From NCBI GenBank assembly GCA_900471925.1, contig UCGV01000006.1, forward strand, positions 62,001 through 126,000: a stretch of DNA of 64,000 nt, written 5' to 3'. Below the pieces are notes generated by a model. The model was not told the origin of the DNA and ran no database searches. It saw nothing but the letters and a program-made list of their open reading frames with translations. This document shows, piece after piece, positions 33,519 to 43,704 of this stretch (position 1 is its first letter; every line of letters starts with the position of its first letter). Source of the stretch: Hyphomicrobiales bacterium (GTDB lineage Bacteria > Pseudomonadota > Alphaproteobacteria > Rhizobiales > Rhizobiaceae). The position numbers were made by a program, and so were the translations under genes.

Positions 33519-34736
33519 ATGAGCTTCGACAGGCAGGCATTGGGTTTCGGTTTTGGCGAGCGGGCAGTCTATGCGGCTGATCCTTGGAATTCGCGCGGGC
33601 GCCTTTATGAGGAAAGCAGCAGCCCCACGCGCTCCGAATTCCAGCGCGATCGCGATCGCATCGTTCATACGACGGCCTTTCGCCGGCTGAAGCACAAGAC
33701 GCAGGTTTTCATCGCACAGGACGGCGACCATTACCGTACGCGCCTCACGCATACGATCGAGGTGGCGCAGATTGCTCGCGCACTCGCCCGCGCGCTGAAA
33801 GTGGATGAGGATCTGGCCGAGGGCGTGGCACTCGTCCACGATTTCGGCCACACGCCCTTCGGCCATACCGGCGAGGACGCGCTGCACGAGGAACTGCTGC
33901 CGTATGGCGGATTTGACCATAATGCCCAGTCCCTGCGCATCGTCACCAAACTGGAGCGGCGTTATGCCGAATTCGACGGCATAAACCTGACCTGGGAAAG
34001 CCTGGAAGGCCTGGTCAAGCACAATGGCCCGCTGCTGACAGCCGATGGCGTCGGCACGCGCGGGCCGGTGCCGCAGCCGATTCTCGATTATTGCGAAATC
34101 TACGATCTGGAGTTGGCGAGCTATGCGAGCCTCGAAGCACAGGTGGCGGCGATCGCTGACGATATCGCCTATAACACCCACGATATCGACGATGGCTTGC
34201 GCTCCGGCTACCTCAACTTCGAAATGCTCGAAGAAATTCCCTTTCTTGCCGGGCTGATGGCGGAGGTGAGGGAGCGCTATCCGCATCTGGAGCCGAGCCG
34301 CTTCACCCACGAGATCATGCGCCGCCAGATCACCCGCATGGTGGAAGACGTCATCGGGGTGGCGCAGACGCGTCTCAATGCGCTGAAGCCGCAGAGCGCC
34401 GGCGACATCCGCAATGCTGACCATGTGATCGCGACGTTCTCGGATGAGATGGCCGAGACCGACAGGCAAATCAAGGCGATGCTCTTCAAGCGCATCTATC
34501 GCAATGCCGATATCATGCGCATCCGTGCCGGTGCTGCCCAGATCGTCAAGGATCTCTTCGGCGCTTACATGGCCAATCCCAAGGAGATGCAGAGCCACTA
34601 CTGGGTGGACCATATTGCCGGCCTCTCCGATGCGCCGAAAGCCCGCCATGTCGGCGACTATCTGGCCGGCATGACCGACACTTATGCCATCAGTGCCCAC
34701 AGGCGATTGTTTGACCACACTCCGGATTTGCGATAG
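33519..34736 (+). CDS. dgt: Deoxyguanosinetriphosphate triphosphohydrolase-like protein
   Basis: 405 residues, HD-domain phosphohydrolase. Metal residues: H78 ([12 protein letters not shown]), H107-D108 ([12 protein letters not shown]) and the later [13 protein letters not shown]. Releases tripolyphosphate from dNTPs, keeping the pool in balance. Divergent from erpA and 62 nt before argS, with which it may be co-transcribed. The shorter alphaproteobacterial class, not the 505-residue E. coli type. Confidence 0.93.
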   Translation: MSFDRQALGFGFGERAVYAADPWNSRGRLYEESSSPTRSEFQRDRDRIVHTTAFRRLKHKTQVFIAQDGDHYRTRLTHTIEVAQIARALARALKVDEDLAEGVALVHDFGHTPFGHTGEDALHEELLPYGGFDHNAQSLRIVTKLERRYAEFDGINLTWESLEGLVKHNGPLLTADGVGTRGPVPQPILDYCEIYDLELASYASLEAQVAAIADDIAYNTHDIDDGLRSGYLNFEMLEEIPFLAGLMAEVRERYPHLEPSRFTHEIMRRQITRMVEDVIGVAQTRLNALKPQSAGDIRNADHVIATFSDEMAETDRQIKAMLFKRIYRNADIMRIRAGAAQIVKDLFGAYMANPKEMQSHYWVDHIAGLSDAPKARHVGDYLAGMTDTYAISAHRRLFDHTPDLR

Positions 34737-34798
34737 GCAGCGGGCGCCCGGCAGCCGCCGGCAACCTTGTTGGCACAGCCTGTGCATGGAAGAGTGCG

Positions 34799-36556
34799 AT
34801 GAACCTTTTTACCGATTTTGAAGCCAGGATTAAAAACGCCCTTGAACAGCTCGATCTGGTCAAGGAAAAGCGATCCGAGCTTGATTTCGGTCGCATTGCC
34901 GTCGAGCCGCCGCGCGATGCGAGCCATGGTGATGTGGCGACCAACGCCGCCATGGTGCTTGCCAAGCCGCTCGGTACCAATCCGCGTGCATTGGCCGAAA
35001 TCATCATCGCCAAGCTGCAGGAAGATACGGACGTTGCCGAGGTCTCGGTCGCCGGTCCCGGCTTCATCAATATTCGTCTTTCGGTCGGCTATTGGCAGCG
35101 CCTGCTCAATGCGATGATCCAGTCGGGCACAAATTATGGCCGCTCGCCGTTGGGGCAGGGCAAGAAGGTCAATGTCGAATATGTCTCGGCCAATCCGACC
35201 GGCCCGATGCATGTCGGCCATTGCCGCGGCGCCGTCGTCGGCGATGCGCTGGCAAACCTGCTTGCCTTCGCCGGCTACGAGGTCGTCAAGGAATATTACA
35301 TCAACGATGCCGGCTCGCAGATCGATGTACTCGCCCGCTCCGTCTTCCTGCGTTACCGAGAAGCGTTGGGCGAGAAGATCGGCGAGATTCCTTCTGGTCT
35401 CTATCCCGGTGACTATCTGGTGCCAGTCGGCGAATCGCTCGCATCGGAATATGGCGTGCGCCTGCACAACATGCCGGAAGAGCAGTGGATGCCGATCGTA
35501 AAGGATCGTGCCATCGAGATGATGATGGTGATGATCCGCGAGGATCTTGCCGCCCTCAACGTGCATCACGATATCTTCTTCTCCGAACGCACGCTGCATG
35601 CCAATGGCGCCGCCGCAATCCGCACCGCGATCAACGACCTGACCTTCAAGGGCTATGTCTACAAGGGCACGCTGCCGCCGCCGAAGGGGCAGCTCCCCGA
35701 GGACTGGGAAGACCGCGAACAGACGCTCTTTCGCTCGACCGAGGTCGGTGACGATATCGACCGTCCGCTCATCAAGTCGGATGGTTCCTACACCTATTTC
35801 GCTGCCGACGTTGCCTATTTCAAGAACAAGTTCGACCGCGGCTTCAACGAGATGATCTATGTCCTCGGCGCCGATCACGGCGGCTATGTGAAGCGCCTTG
35901 AGGCGGTTGCGCGCGGCGTTTCCGAGGGTAAGGCGAAGCTGACGGTCCTGCTCTGCCAGCTCGTCAAGCTCTATCGCGACGGCGAGCCGGTGAAGATGTC
36001 GAAGCGTTCGGGCGATTTTGTCACATTGCGCGATGTCGTGGAGGAGGTTGGACGTGATTCGGTCCGCTTCATGATGCTCTACCGCAAGAATTCCGAGCCG
36101 CTTGACTTCGATTTCGCCAAAGTAACGGAACAATCCAAAGATAATCCCGTCTTTTACGTGCAGTATGCGCATGCCCGTTGCATGTCCGTCTTCCGTCAGG
36201 CGAAGGAAGCCTTCCCGGATCTCGCTCCGACACCGGAGCTTTTGGCGCAATCCGTTGCAGGCATTACGGATTCTGCCGAATTGCAGCTGATTGCCAAGGC
36301 TGCGGAATTCCCGCGTATCGTCGAAAGTGCAGCCCAATCCCAGGAGCCGCATCGCATCGCTTTTTACCTCTATGATCTTGCCAGCGCCTTCCATGCGCAC
36401 TGGAACAAAGGTAAAGATCAAACCGAATTACGATTTGTTAACGATAAGAACCGAGAATCGAGTATTGCCAGACTTGGGCTGGTGTACGCTGTAGCGTCGG
36501 TTTTGAAGTCGGGACTTGCCATTACGGGCACTGCCGCACCGGACGAAATGCGCTAG
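34799..36556 (+). CDS. argS: Arginyl-tRNA synthetase
   Basis: 585 residues, class I. The N-terminal additional tRNA-recognition domain is about residues 1-120; the catalytic signature HVGH is at 138-141; KMSKR near 399. GGAAGAG precedes the ATG. Followed after 61 nt by the SPOR protein gene, an arrangement conserved in Rhizobiales. Confidence 0.96.
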   Translation: MNLFTDFEARIKNALEQLDLVKEKRSELDFGRIAVEPPRDASHGDVATNAAMVLAKPLGTNPRALAEIIIAKLQEDTDVAEVSVAGPGFINIRLSVGYWQRLLNAMIQSGTNYGRSPLGQGKKVNVEYVSANPTGPMHVGHCRGAVVGDALANLLAFAGYEVVKEYYINDAGSQIDVLARSVFLRYREALGEKIGEIPSGLYPGDYLVPVGESLASEYGVRLHNMPEEQWMPIVKDRAIEMMMVMIREDLAALNVHHDIFFSERTLHANGAAAIRTAINDLTFKGYVYKGTLPPPKGQLPEDWEDREQTLFRSTEVGDDIDRPLIKSDGSYTYFAADVAYFKNKFDRGFNEMIYVLGADHGGYVKRLEAVARGVSEGKAKLTVLLCQLVKLYRDGEPVKMSKRSGDFVTLRDVVEEVGRDSVRFMMLYRKNSEPLDFDFAKVTEQSKDNPVFYVQYAHARCMSVFRQAKEAFPDLAPTPELLAQSVAGITDSAELQLIAKAAEFPRIVESAAQSQEPHRIAFYLYDLASAFHAHWNKGKDQTELRFVNDKNRESSIARLGLVYAVASVLKSGLAITGTAAPDEMR

Positions 36557-36617
36557 CGTCACCATTTCCCCACAATGCGCTGGCATTGAAGTGTTTGCGT
36601 TTTTGAGTGGGATGGGC

Positions 36618-39600
36618 ATGGCTGATAAACGACTTGCGTATGATACGCGTGGAAAAGACGATGTGTTTGCCGACGACGATCCGTTGGCAGAACTCGCCCG
36701 TATCGTTGGCTTTGAGCCTCGTGTTGCTGCCAATACCGTAAGTGAACCCGCCAGGCAGGAGCCCGCCCTCGATCTCGAGGACGAGCTTCTTCGCGAGTTC
36801 GAGCGTTATGATGCGCCGCGCCCTTCTACCTCTCCGGATGTCTTTCTCGATCATCAGGCAGAGCCTGTTGCCGCGCAGGGCGAGGCGTATGACTATGTCG
36901 AGCCCGTCCAGGACGAAGTGCCGTCTATAGGCGAAGAGCTTGTCGCGCCGGTTATGGCCGGTTTTGAAACGCCCATCGTTGAGCCGGAGCTGCCTGACGC
37001 AGTTGCTACCGCTCCGGAAGTGGCCCTCGATCCTCCGCTGTCTGCCGATTGGGAAGCCCCTGTCGAAGCCGACTGGGTGCCTGCTCCGACAAAGCCTGTC
37101 GCCGTTTCGGCAGAGCCGCCGCTTACCTTCACGGCCTATGGTGGCGCTCGCGATCTGATCGAGGAACTGGAGCTTTCGATCGGCGGCGCTCTTCCGCTCG
37201 CGCCGGCAACACAGCCGCCTGCCAAGGCGCCGCAATGGTCGGCTGCCAGCATTCGTCTGCCGCTCGCCAATTTTCACGCACCGCGCCGCGAAGAGCCGGT
37301 CCACGAAGAGCCGGTCATTGAGACGCCAGCTACCGAGCCGGTTGCGGCTCTCGTTGTCGAGCCCGCATTCGCACCCGAGCCGGAGGTCGCGCTTGAACCC
37401 GTTGCGGTCATGCCTGAGGTTCTCAGCGAGCCTCTGCCGACCGCTGTCGTCGAAGCTTCAGATTACGAGCCGGTCGCGGTACCTTTCGGTTTTCCGGCCG
37501 AAATCGATCGCCACGAAGAGGTTGCACTTCCTGAAGAGCCCGTGGCCTATTTCGAAGAACCGTCCGTTGCCGATGAGCCTGTCGAGCCTGCCAATGCCGG
37601 TTTCGATCTGATCGCCGCTGCGGCAGAAGGCGATGTCCATCCCGATGCAGCCCTGACGGAAGCATTACCGGAGCCCGCCTTCGATCTTGACGATCTGCTG
37701 GCCGATGTTTCCCGCTATCCGGTGCCGCAGCGCGCGGCAACTCCCATCGTGTCCGAGCCTGTCGCGGCGGTACCTGAGCCTGTCGTCATGCCGGCGCCGG
37801 AGCAGCCGGTATCGGCCGCGGCCGCCCCCGTTTTCGCAGCACCTGTTTTTGAAGCGCCGGTCTTCGCAGCTCCGGTTTTCGAAGCGCCTGTGGCACGCGC
37901 GCCTGTTCAGCCAACGGTGATCGCGCCTGTGCCAATGAGCCGCGCGACCCCGGTTATTCGTCAGCCTGAAGCGCCGAAGCCGGTCGCCCGCACCCCGGTC
38001 GAACCAATTCCGCAGCCGATCGCCCCTGCGCCCGCCGTTGCACGTCAGCCGGAGCAGGACGGCGAAGATCCGTTCGCCGGTCATGATTTCGAGCTGGATC
38101 TCGCCGATATCGAGCTGGAACTCGCCGACCTGGATTTTTCCGAGCCGCAGGCTCCGCAGCCTAAGCCGGAGCCCGTTCGCGCTGCTCCCGTCGTGGCGGC
38201 TCAGCCCGCGCCCCGTCCGCAGCCGGCACCTGCTTTCGTGCCCGAGCCTCAGCCGGCTCCCGTGAGCTACGCCAGGCCGACGCCGGCAAGCGAACCTGCA
38301 GACGATCTGCCGTTTGATCCGTCGATGATCTCCGATCCGGAAGATCGTCCCGAGGCCGTCGAGGACATGCATGTTCCGACGCTGCCGCCCGTCGAGCATC
38401 CGGAACCTGTCGCCAAGACCGCCGATTTCGATTTCGACCTCGATGCCGAGATCGCAAGCTTCTTCGAGCCTGCCAAGCGTCAGGAAAAAGCAGCCGCTGC
38501 TCCGGCATGGGCACCCCCGGCAGCAGCGACGGCTGCGACCGCGGCCAAGCCGGCAAGCTCGGCCTTCGCCGATGGTCTCGATGATTTCGAACGTGCGCTG
38601 GAGGAGGATTTCCGCCGCAGCGTGCGCGAGCCGGTCGAGCGTCGCGAGAACGTTTCGGAAGTTCATATCGAATCCGCAAGCCAGGCCGCTGATTTCAATC
38701 GCGCCCGCTCCATGCGGCGGCTGTTGGCTGCAGCCGCCATGCTGGTCGTTTTTGCGGGCGGCGCCTACGGCATCTATGCCTGGGTTTCGAACGGCCCCGG
38801 CCTCAATATCGCCAGCACCGGCGAGCCGCGCGTCATCACGGCCGACAAGGACCCGGTCAAGGTCGTTCCTGAGAATCCGGGCGGCAAGACCGTGCCGAAC
38901 CAGGATAAGGCCGTCTATGATCGCGTCGCCGGCTCTGCCGAGGAACCGAAGCAGAAGGCGCTCGTCTCATCCGACGAGCAGCCGGTCGACGTCGTGCAGC
39001 GCACGCTGACACCGGAAGTCTCTCCTGATGACGATGAGGGCAGCCCGGACGGCGTACTGCCGACCGCCGTTGGCGAAACACAGGATCCGCGCCTGCTACC
39101 GGACCATAACGCAAATGCGGATGCCGCTGCTGCTGATGGAGACGATGGAACGCCGTCCGTTTCGCCGCGCAAGGTCCGTACGATGATCGTCAAGCCGGAT
39201 GGCACGCTCGTCGCCCGCGAGGAACCAGCGCCTGCCGATCAATCCGCAACGGCCGATGAAGTGGCCTCGGCGGCACCGGCGGCCACGCCGTCTGCTGCAA
39301 GCTTCCCGGCAGCCGCTGCCAATCAGGCCGCCCCGTCGGCACTTCCGCCTGTCGGAGCCACGCCTGCAGCTCAACCTGCTCAGGCGGCGCCGAAAGTGGC
39401 GGAAATAACCCCTGCGAATGCAAACCAGGTCGATCCCCCGGTTCGCGCGGTAAAGACGACGCCGATCACCGATACGGCACCTGCTGCGACGACTGATACC
39501 GCACCTGTCCCCACGGCTCGCCCGGTCGATCAGCCGGTCAATGTCGTCGGAACGGTGACCGAGAATGGCAACGTTCGCCCGACGGCCCAGCAGAAGCCGA

Positions 39601-39905
39601 CGCAGGTCGCGTCTGCTCCGGCTGCTGCTCAGCCGGTGTCACAAGCTCCAGCCGCAGCAAGTGGTGGCTACGGCATTCAGATCGCGTCTCTGCCGTCGGA
39701 GGATGAGGCGAAGAAGTCCTATGCCAGCTTGTCGAAGAAATTCGCCGGCGTGCTTAGCGGCCGCGCTTATGAAATCCGCAAGGCCGATATTGCCGGCAAG
39801 GGCACGTTCTACCGCGTCCGCATCCCGGCCGGTTCCAAGGACGAGGCAGCCGCCCTTTGCGAGAAGTTTCGTGCCGCCGGCGGAAGCTGCCTGATTTCCA
39901 AGTAA
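36618..39905 (+). CDS. Giant SPOR-domain cell-envelope protein
   Basis: 1095 residues from ATG 36618 (MADKRLAYDT); ATG 36612 is an equal alternative. Plan: about 700 residues of Pro/Ala/Glu/Val-rich, low-complexity cytoplasmic sequence with acidic patches (DLADIELELADLDF) and repeats (EAPVFAAPVF near nt 37845-37900); one membrane helix at about 702-722 (LLAAAAMLVVFAGGAYGIYAW, split at the Gly pair); a periplasmic Ala/Pro linker; and a SPOR domain in the last 80 residues starting GGYGIQIASLPSEDEA. SPOR binds denuded peptidoglycan at division or growth sites, so the protein probably works in septation or polar growth. The cytoplasmic part is unusually long for this family. Confidence 0.88.
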   Translation: MADKRLAYDTRGKDDVFADDDPLAELARIVGFEPRVAANTVSEPARQEPALDLEDELLREFERYDAPRPSTSPDVFLDHQAEPVAAQGEAYDYVEPVQDEVPSIGEELVAPVMAGFETPIVEPELPDAVATAPEVALDPPLSADWEAPVEADWVPAPTKPVAVSAEPPLTFTAYGGARDLIEELELSIGGALPLAPATQPPAKAPQWSAASIRLPLANFHAPRREEPVHEEPVIETPATEPVAALVVEPAFAPEPEVALEPVAVMPEVLSEPLPTAVVEASDYEPVAVPFGFPAEIDRHEEVALPEEPVAYFEEPSVADEPVEPANAGFDLIAAAAEGDVHPDAALTEALPEPAFDLDDLLADVSRYPVPQRAATPIVSEPVAAVPEPVVMPAPEQPVSAAAAPVFAAPVFEAPVFAAPVFEAPVARAPVQPTVIAPVPMSRATPVIRQPEAPKPVARTPVEPIPQPIAPAPAVARQPEQDGEDPFAGHDFELDLADIELELADLDFSEPQAPQPKPEPVRAAPVVAAQPAPRPQPAPAFVPEPQPAPVSYARPTPASEPADDLPFDPSMISDPEDRPEAVEDMHVPTLPPVEHPEPVAKTADFDFDLDAEIASFFEPAKRQEKAAAAPAWAPPAAATAATAAKPASSAFADGLDDFERALEEDFRRSVREPVERRENVSEVHIESASQAADFNRARSMRRLLAAAAMLVVFAGGAYGIYAWVSNGPGLNIASTGEPRVITADKDPVKVVPENPGGKTVPNQDKAVYDRVAGSAEEPKQKALVSSDEQPVDVVQRTLTPEVSPDDDEGSPDGVLPTAVGETQDPRLLPDHNANADAAAADGDDGTPSVSPRKVRTMIVKPDGTLVAREEPAPADQSATADEVASAAPAATPSAASFPAAAANQAAPSALPPVGATPAAQPAQAAPKVAEITPANANQVDPPVRAVKTTPITDTAPAATTDTAPVPTARPVDQPVNVVGTVTENGNVRPTAQQKPTQVASAPAAAQPVSQAPAAASGGYGIQIASLPSEDEAKKSYASLSKKFAGVLSGRAYEIRKADIAGKGTFYRVRIPAGSKDEAAALCEKFRAAGGSCLISK

Positions 39906-39927
39906 GCCTTTTGGCTTTCCCTATCGC

Positions 39928-39957
39928 AACGGCGGGCCTGTCCCGCCGTTCTTTTTT
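39928..39957 (+). terminator. Terminator of the SPOR gene
   Basis: AACGGCGGG (39928-39936) / CCCGCCGTT (39942-39950), then CTTTTTTG. The nagZ ATG follows 56 nt on, so nagZ has its own promoter or depends on read-through. Confidence 0.9.
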
Positions 39958-40013
39958 GTGGGATCGCGCTTGACCTCGCTCGCAATTCGCAGGGCGGCCC
40001 TTATGATTCGGAT

Positions 40014-41027
40014 ATGACCGAATCAAAAGCAATGATCCTTGGCTGCAGCGGCCTCAAGCTGACCGATGAAGAAAAGGCCTTCTACAGGGCAGAACGTCCC
40101 TGGGGCTTCATCCTCTTCGGACGAAATATTTCCGAAGCTCAGCAGATCAGCGATCTCGTCGCCGAGCTGCGCGACTGCGTTGGCTGGCACGCGCCTGTCC
40201 TGATCGATCAGGAGGGCGGCCGCGTCCAGCGTATCCGCCCGCCGATGCTGCAGCACTATCCGCCGGGGCAAGCGCTCGGCGATCTCTATCGCCGCGATCG
40301 TGCGCTTGGCCTGCGCGCCGCTTGGCTGATGTCGCGGCTGCATGCTTTCGACCTTCAGAAGTTCGGCATCAATGTCGATTGCCTGCCGGTGCTGGACGTA
40401 CCGGTCGAAGGCAGCAGCAATGTCATCGGCAACAGAGCCTATGGCGGCGATCCCGTCACCGTCACCGAAATGGGAAGGGCCGCTGCCGAGGGATTGAAGG
40501 CTGGTGGCCTTTTGCCAGTCATGAAGCACATGCCGGGGCATGGCCGCGGCTTTGCTGATTCGCATCTGGAGCTGCCCGTCGTAACGGTGCCGCGGGCGGA
40601 GCTCGAAGCCCACGATTTCCCACCCTTCGTCGCGATGAAGGATGAGCTCATGGCAATGACCTGCCACGTCGTCTTTACCGCAATCGACGCGGATAATCCG
40701 GCGACCACCTCCCGTAAGGTCATCGATGAAGTGATCCGCACCGAGATCGGTTTCAAGGGGTTGCTGCTCTCGGACGATACCTCGATGAATGCGCTTGCCG
40801 GCACAATCGGCGAACGTGCGGCAAATATCATTGCAGGCGGCTGCGATATCGTGCTGCATTGCAACGGCCATATGGACGAGATGCTTCAGGTCGTGGCAAA
40901 TGTTCCGGCGCTGGCAGGTCCGGCGCGCGAGCGGGCACGATTGGTTGAGGACGGTTTTCCGACCGCCGATGCTGCAGACGAGGCGACGATAAGGGCGGAA
41001 TTCGACGCCATGTTTGTGACGGCTTGA
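40014..41027 (+). CDS. nagZ: Beta-N-acetylhexosaminidase (GH3)
   Basis: 337 residues, cytoplasmic. Removes GlcNAc from anhydro-muropeptides in cell-wall recycling. Hallmarks: LIDQEGGRVQRI, the catalytic His loop KHMPGHGRG (171-179) and SDDTSM with the nucleophile Asp. It begins the nagZ-scpA-scpB-tat group that is conserved across Alphaproteobacteria. Confidence 0.95.
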   Translation: MTESKAMILGCSGLKLTDEEKAFYRAERPWGFILFGRNISEAQQISDLVAELRDCVGWHAPVLIDQEGGRVQRIRPPMLQHYPPGQALGDLYRRDRALGLRAAWLMSRLHAFDLQKFGINVDCLPVLDVPVEGSSNVIGNRAYGGDPVTVTEMGRAAAEGLKAGGLLPVMKHMPGHGRGFADSHLELPVVTVPRAELEAHDFPPFVAMKDELMAMTCHVVFTAIDADNPATTSRKVIDEVIRTEIGFKGLLLSDDTSMNALAGTIGERAANIIAGGCDIVLHCNGHMDEMLQVVANVPALAGPARERARLVEDGFPTADAADEATIRAEFDAMFVTA

Positions 41028-41052
41028 GAAAAAGCCGGAAAGGCGGGGTAGG

Positions 41053-41913
41053 GTGAACACGATCAAGGGCACGGAGCGGTCCCAGGCAGCGTCAACGCCG
41101 ATGGACAAGCTGTGGCAGGAGAACGGTTCGGAGCGCGCCACCCACGAACCGGCGCTGGTGATTGATGTCGCCGGCTTCGAAGGCCCGCTCGACCTGCTGC
41201 TCTATCTTGCCCGTAACCAGAAGGTCGACCTGTCGCGTATTTCGGTGCTGGCCCTTGCCGAGCAATATCTCCAGTTCGTCGAAAGTGCTCGGCGTATCCG
41301 CATCGAGCTTGCTGCCGACTATCTGGTCATGGCCGCCTGGCTTGCCTATCTGAAATCGCGATTACTGATCCCGCAGCAGGCCAAGGATGACGGCCCCTCG
41401 GGCGAGGAAATGGCCGCGACACTTGCCTTTCGCCTGAAACGGTTGGAAGCGATGCGGCAGGTGGCGGACGGCCTCGTCAATCGCAACCGGCTCGGCCGCG
41501 ATATCTTTGCCCGTGGGGCGCCTGAACATATCCCGCATCGCCAGCAGTCGGCCTATGATGCCAATCTCTACGATCTCCTGAGTGCTTATGCCGCCTTGCG
41601 CCAGCGCCATGCGATCACCCAGGTGACGATCGAGCGCCGCAATGTCTGGTCGCTCACCGATGCCCGCGAACTGCTGACGCAGATGATCGGCGATATCGTC
41701 GACTGGACGGCGCTCGAGCAATATCTGCTGCGTTACCTCGCAAGTCCCACGGAACGCGTTACGGCCGTTGCCAGCGCCTTTGCCGCCTCGCTGGAACTGG
41801 TGCGTGAGGGTAAGCTCGAGATACGCCAGGACGGCGCCTTCCAACCGATCTACATGCGCCGCGGTCCGAAACATGCCACCCTGCAGGTGGTCGAACAGGA
41901 GCAGTCGGATTGA
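41053..41913 (+). CDS. scpA: Segregation and condensation protein A
   Basis: 286 residues from GTG 41053, with a GGGGTAGG stretch upstream; ATG 41101 is an alternative that still keeps the whole domain. Kleisin subunit: FEGPLDLLLYLARNQKVDL near residues 42-60 and AADYLVMAAWLAYLKSRLL are typical, with a winged-helix C terminus. Bridges SMC and ScpB in chromosome condensation. Its stop overlaps the scpB start. Confidence 0.94.
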   Translation: MNTIKGTERSQAASTPMDKLWQENGSERATHEPALVIDVAGFEGPLDLLLYLARNQKVDLSRISVLALAEQYLQFVESARRIRIELAADYLVMAAWLAYLKSRLLIPQQAKDDGPSGEEMAATLAFRLKRLEAMRQVADGLVNRNRLGRDIFARGAPEHIPHRQQSAYDANLYDLLSAYAALRQRHAITQVTIERRNVWSLTDARELLTQMIGDIVDWTALEQYLLRYLASPTERVTAVASAFAASLELVREGKLEIRQDGAFQPIYMRRGPKHATLQVVEQEQSD

Positions 41914-42632
41914 TCGGCGTGGCAGACGAGGACTTTGAGGGTGAAGACCGGGACGGCGAAGATGCTACCCGCAATCTGCAGGCCGAGATTGAAGCGGAGC
42001 GCATCGCCGAAGCGCTGGTCTTCGCCTCCGCGCAGCCGGTATCCGAAGGCTTCATCACCGAGCGCCTGCCGAAGGGGTTTAACGCGCGTCAGATCATGCT
42101 GCGCCTGAAAGACCACTACGCGCCGCGTGGCGTCAATCTCGTGCAGGTCGATGATGCCTGGGCCTTTCGAACGGCGGCCGACCTGTCCTTCGTCATTCGT
42201 CGCGACGAGAACGAAACCCGCAAGCTCTCTCGCGCAGCCCTCGAAGTGCTGGCGATCATCGCCTATCATCAGCCGGTGACGCGCGCCGAGATCGAGGATA
42301 TCAGAGGTGTGCAGACCTCGCGCGGCACACTCGACGTGCTGATGGAGGCAGGTTGGGTGCGTTTCCGTGGCCGTCGCCGCACGCCCGGCAGACCGGTCAC
42401 GCTCGGCACGACACGAGATTTCCTCGACCATTTCGGCCTTGAGGAATTGCGCGATCTTCCGGGCCTCGAAGAGTTGAAGGGTGCCGGCCTGCTATCGGGC
42501 CGCATTCCCCCCAATTTCAACATTCCCTCTCCCCTCATGGGCGATGAACTGACCGAGGACGAGGACCCGATTACGCAACTGGACCTTGAAGAACTGGGAC
42601 TGCTCGCTCCGGGCGGTGCTCCGGAGGAATGA
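41910..42632 (+). CDS. scpB: Segregation and condensation protein B
   Basis: 240 residues from TTG 41910, which has AGGAG 8 nt upstream and overlaps the scpA stop; GTG 41919 is an alternative. Two winged-helix domains: AERIAEALVFASAQPVS and LEVLAIIAYHQPVTRAEIE, then the conserved GRRRTPGRPVTLGTT block. The C-terminal 60 residues are acidic. Partner of ScpA. Confidence 0.94.
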   Translation: MIGVADEDFEGEDRDGEDATRNLQAEIEAERIAEALVFASAQPVSEGFITERLPKGFNARQIMLRLKDHYAPRGVNLVQVDDAWAFRTAADLSFVIRRDENETRKLSRAALEVLAIIAYHQPVTRAEIEDIRGVQTSRGTLDVLMEAGWVRFRGRRRTPGRPVTLGTTRDFLDHFGLEELRDLPGLEELKGAGLLSGRIPPNFNIPSPLMGDELTEDEDPITQLDLEELGLLAPGGAPEE

Positions 42633-42816
42633 GGAAGGTTGGTCTTGCTTTTGCCACGCCTGCGCAAAACAATGGCAATCACGACTTTTCGATGGATGAA
42701 TGGCTTGTCACAAAGGCCGATACCGTGACAATAAGCTCAATCCAGAAAGGATTGATGTTGGAAATCGGATCGGAAATTCTTACATCGAGGGAACACCGCA
42801 ACAGGGAGTATGCGTA

Positions 42817-43008
42817 ATGGGTTCTTTTAGCATGTGGCACTGGTTGATCGTCCTGGTCATCGTGCTGTTGTTGTTCGGTCGCGGCAAGATCCCGGAACTG
42901 ATGGGCGACGTTGCCAAGGGCATCAAGAGCTTCAAGAAGGGCATGACGGACGAAGACGCGCCGGAATCCGCAAAGACCGTCGATCACAAGGCCGACGAAA
43001 CGAAGTAA
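42817..43008 (+). CDS. tatA: Twin-arginine translocase subunit TatA
   Basis: 63 residues from ATG 42817; GGGAG lies about 7 nt upstream. One membrane helix ([16 protein letters not shown]) then the amphipathic helix after [23 protein letters not shown]. Oligomerises to form the pore that passes folded, cofactor-bearing proteins. First of tatABC; 185 nt separate it from scpB. Confidence 0.96.
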   Translation: MGSFSMWHWLIVLVIVLLLFGRGKIPELMGDVAKGIKSFKKGMTDEDAPESAKTVDHKADETK

Positions 43009-43059
43009 CCAAGTACGGGAAAGGGCGCAGCCCCCGCGCCGCCCGTTCAGGAGCCTTGC

Positions 43060-43704
43060 ATGTTCGATATTGGCTGGACCGAGCTCTTGGTTATCGCGGT
43101 CGTTCTGATCGTGGTCGTCGGTCCGAAAGATTTGCCGCCGATGCTGCGCGCTTTCGGCAAGATGACGTCACGTGCCCGCAAGGTCGCGGGAGAATTTCGT
43201 GCGCAGTTTGACGAAGCGTTACGCGAGGCTGAGCTTGACGACGTGCGTCGCACGATCAGCGATGCCCAGAAGCTGAACCCGGTCAACAGCCTGCGTGAGG
43301 CGATGAACCCGTTGCGCCAGATGGGCAACGAGATCAAGGCCGACTTGCAGAACGCGACGAAGGTCGATGCGCCGGTAGAGCAGGCTGGCGAGAACAAGAC
43401 GGAGGTTTCGCCCGCGGAAGTTTCCGCACCGGTGCCGTCTATGAGCCTGCCCGAAACGCCGCCGATTGTTCCGGCGCCCCAGGCTCCGGCACCGCAGCCG
43501 GTCGCCGCAGCAGCGGTTGCCGCACCGGTCGTCGTTGTTGAAAAGCCCAAGGCCGTGCGCAAGCCGCGGGTGAAAGCAGCCGAGCAGACCGATGCTGCCG
43601 CAGTCGTCGCAACACCGGTCGAGAAGCCGAAGCGTGTTGCCGCAGCAAAGAAGCCGACAGAGGTCAAGAAGCCGGCCGTGAAAAAGAAGAAGGATGAGGC
43701 ATGA
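43060..43704 (+). CDS. tatB: Twin-arginine translocase subunit TatB
   Basis: 214 residues. Membrane helix WTELLVIAVVLIVVVGPKDLP with the TatB glutamate and GPKDLP hinge, then a long amphipathic region. The C-terminal 110 residues are a Pro/Ala/Lys-rich low-complexity tail, usual in rhizobial TatB. Together with TatC it forms the signal-peptide receptor. Its stop overlaps the tatC ATG. Confidence 0.95.
   Translation: MFDIGWTELLVIAVVLIVVVGPKDLPPMLRAFGKMTSRARKVAGEFRAQFDEALREAELDDVRRTISDAQKLNPVNSLREAMNPLRQMGNEIKADLQNATKVDAPVEQAGENKTEVSPAEVSAPVPSMSLPETPPIVPAPQAPAPQPVAAAAVAAPVVVVEKPKAVRKPRVKAAEQTDAAAVVATPVEKPKRVAAAKKPTEVKKPAVKKKKDEA

Noticed and set aside
34682..36421. 579-codon open frame on - across argS
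   Set aside because: Antisense shadow of argS with no recognisable domain.
37780..37920. Short tandem repeats that might suggest a CRISPR or satellite
   Set aside because: They are in-frame codons for Ala-Pro-Val-Phe repeats of the SPOR protein; no constant repeat-spacer pattern.
42629..42817. 62-codon frame between scpB and tatA
   Set aside because: Ends at the tatA start, has no similarity or good ribosome site; taken as leader sequence of tatA.
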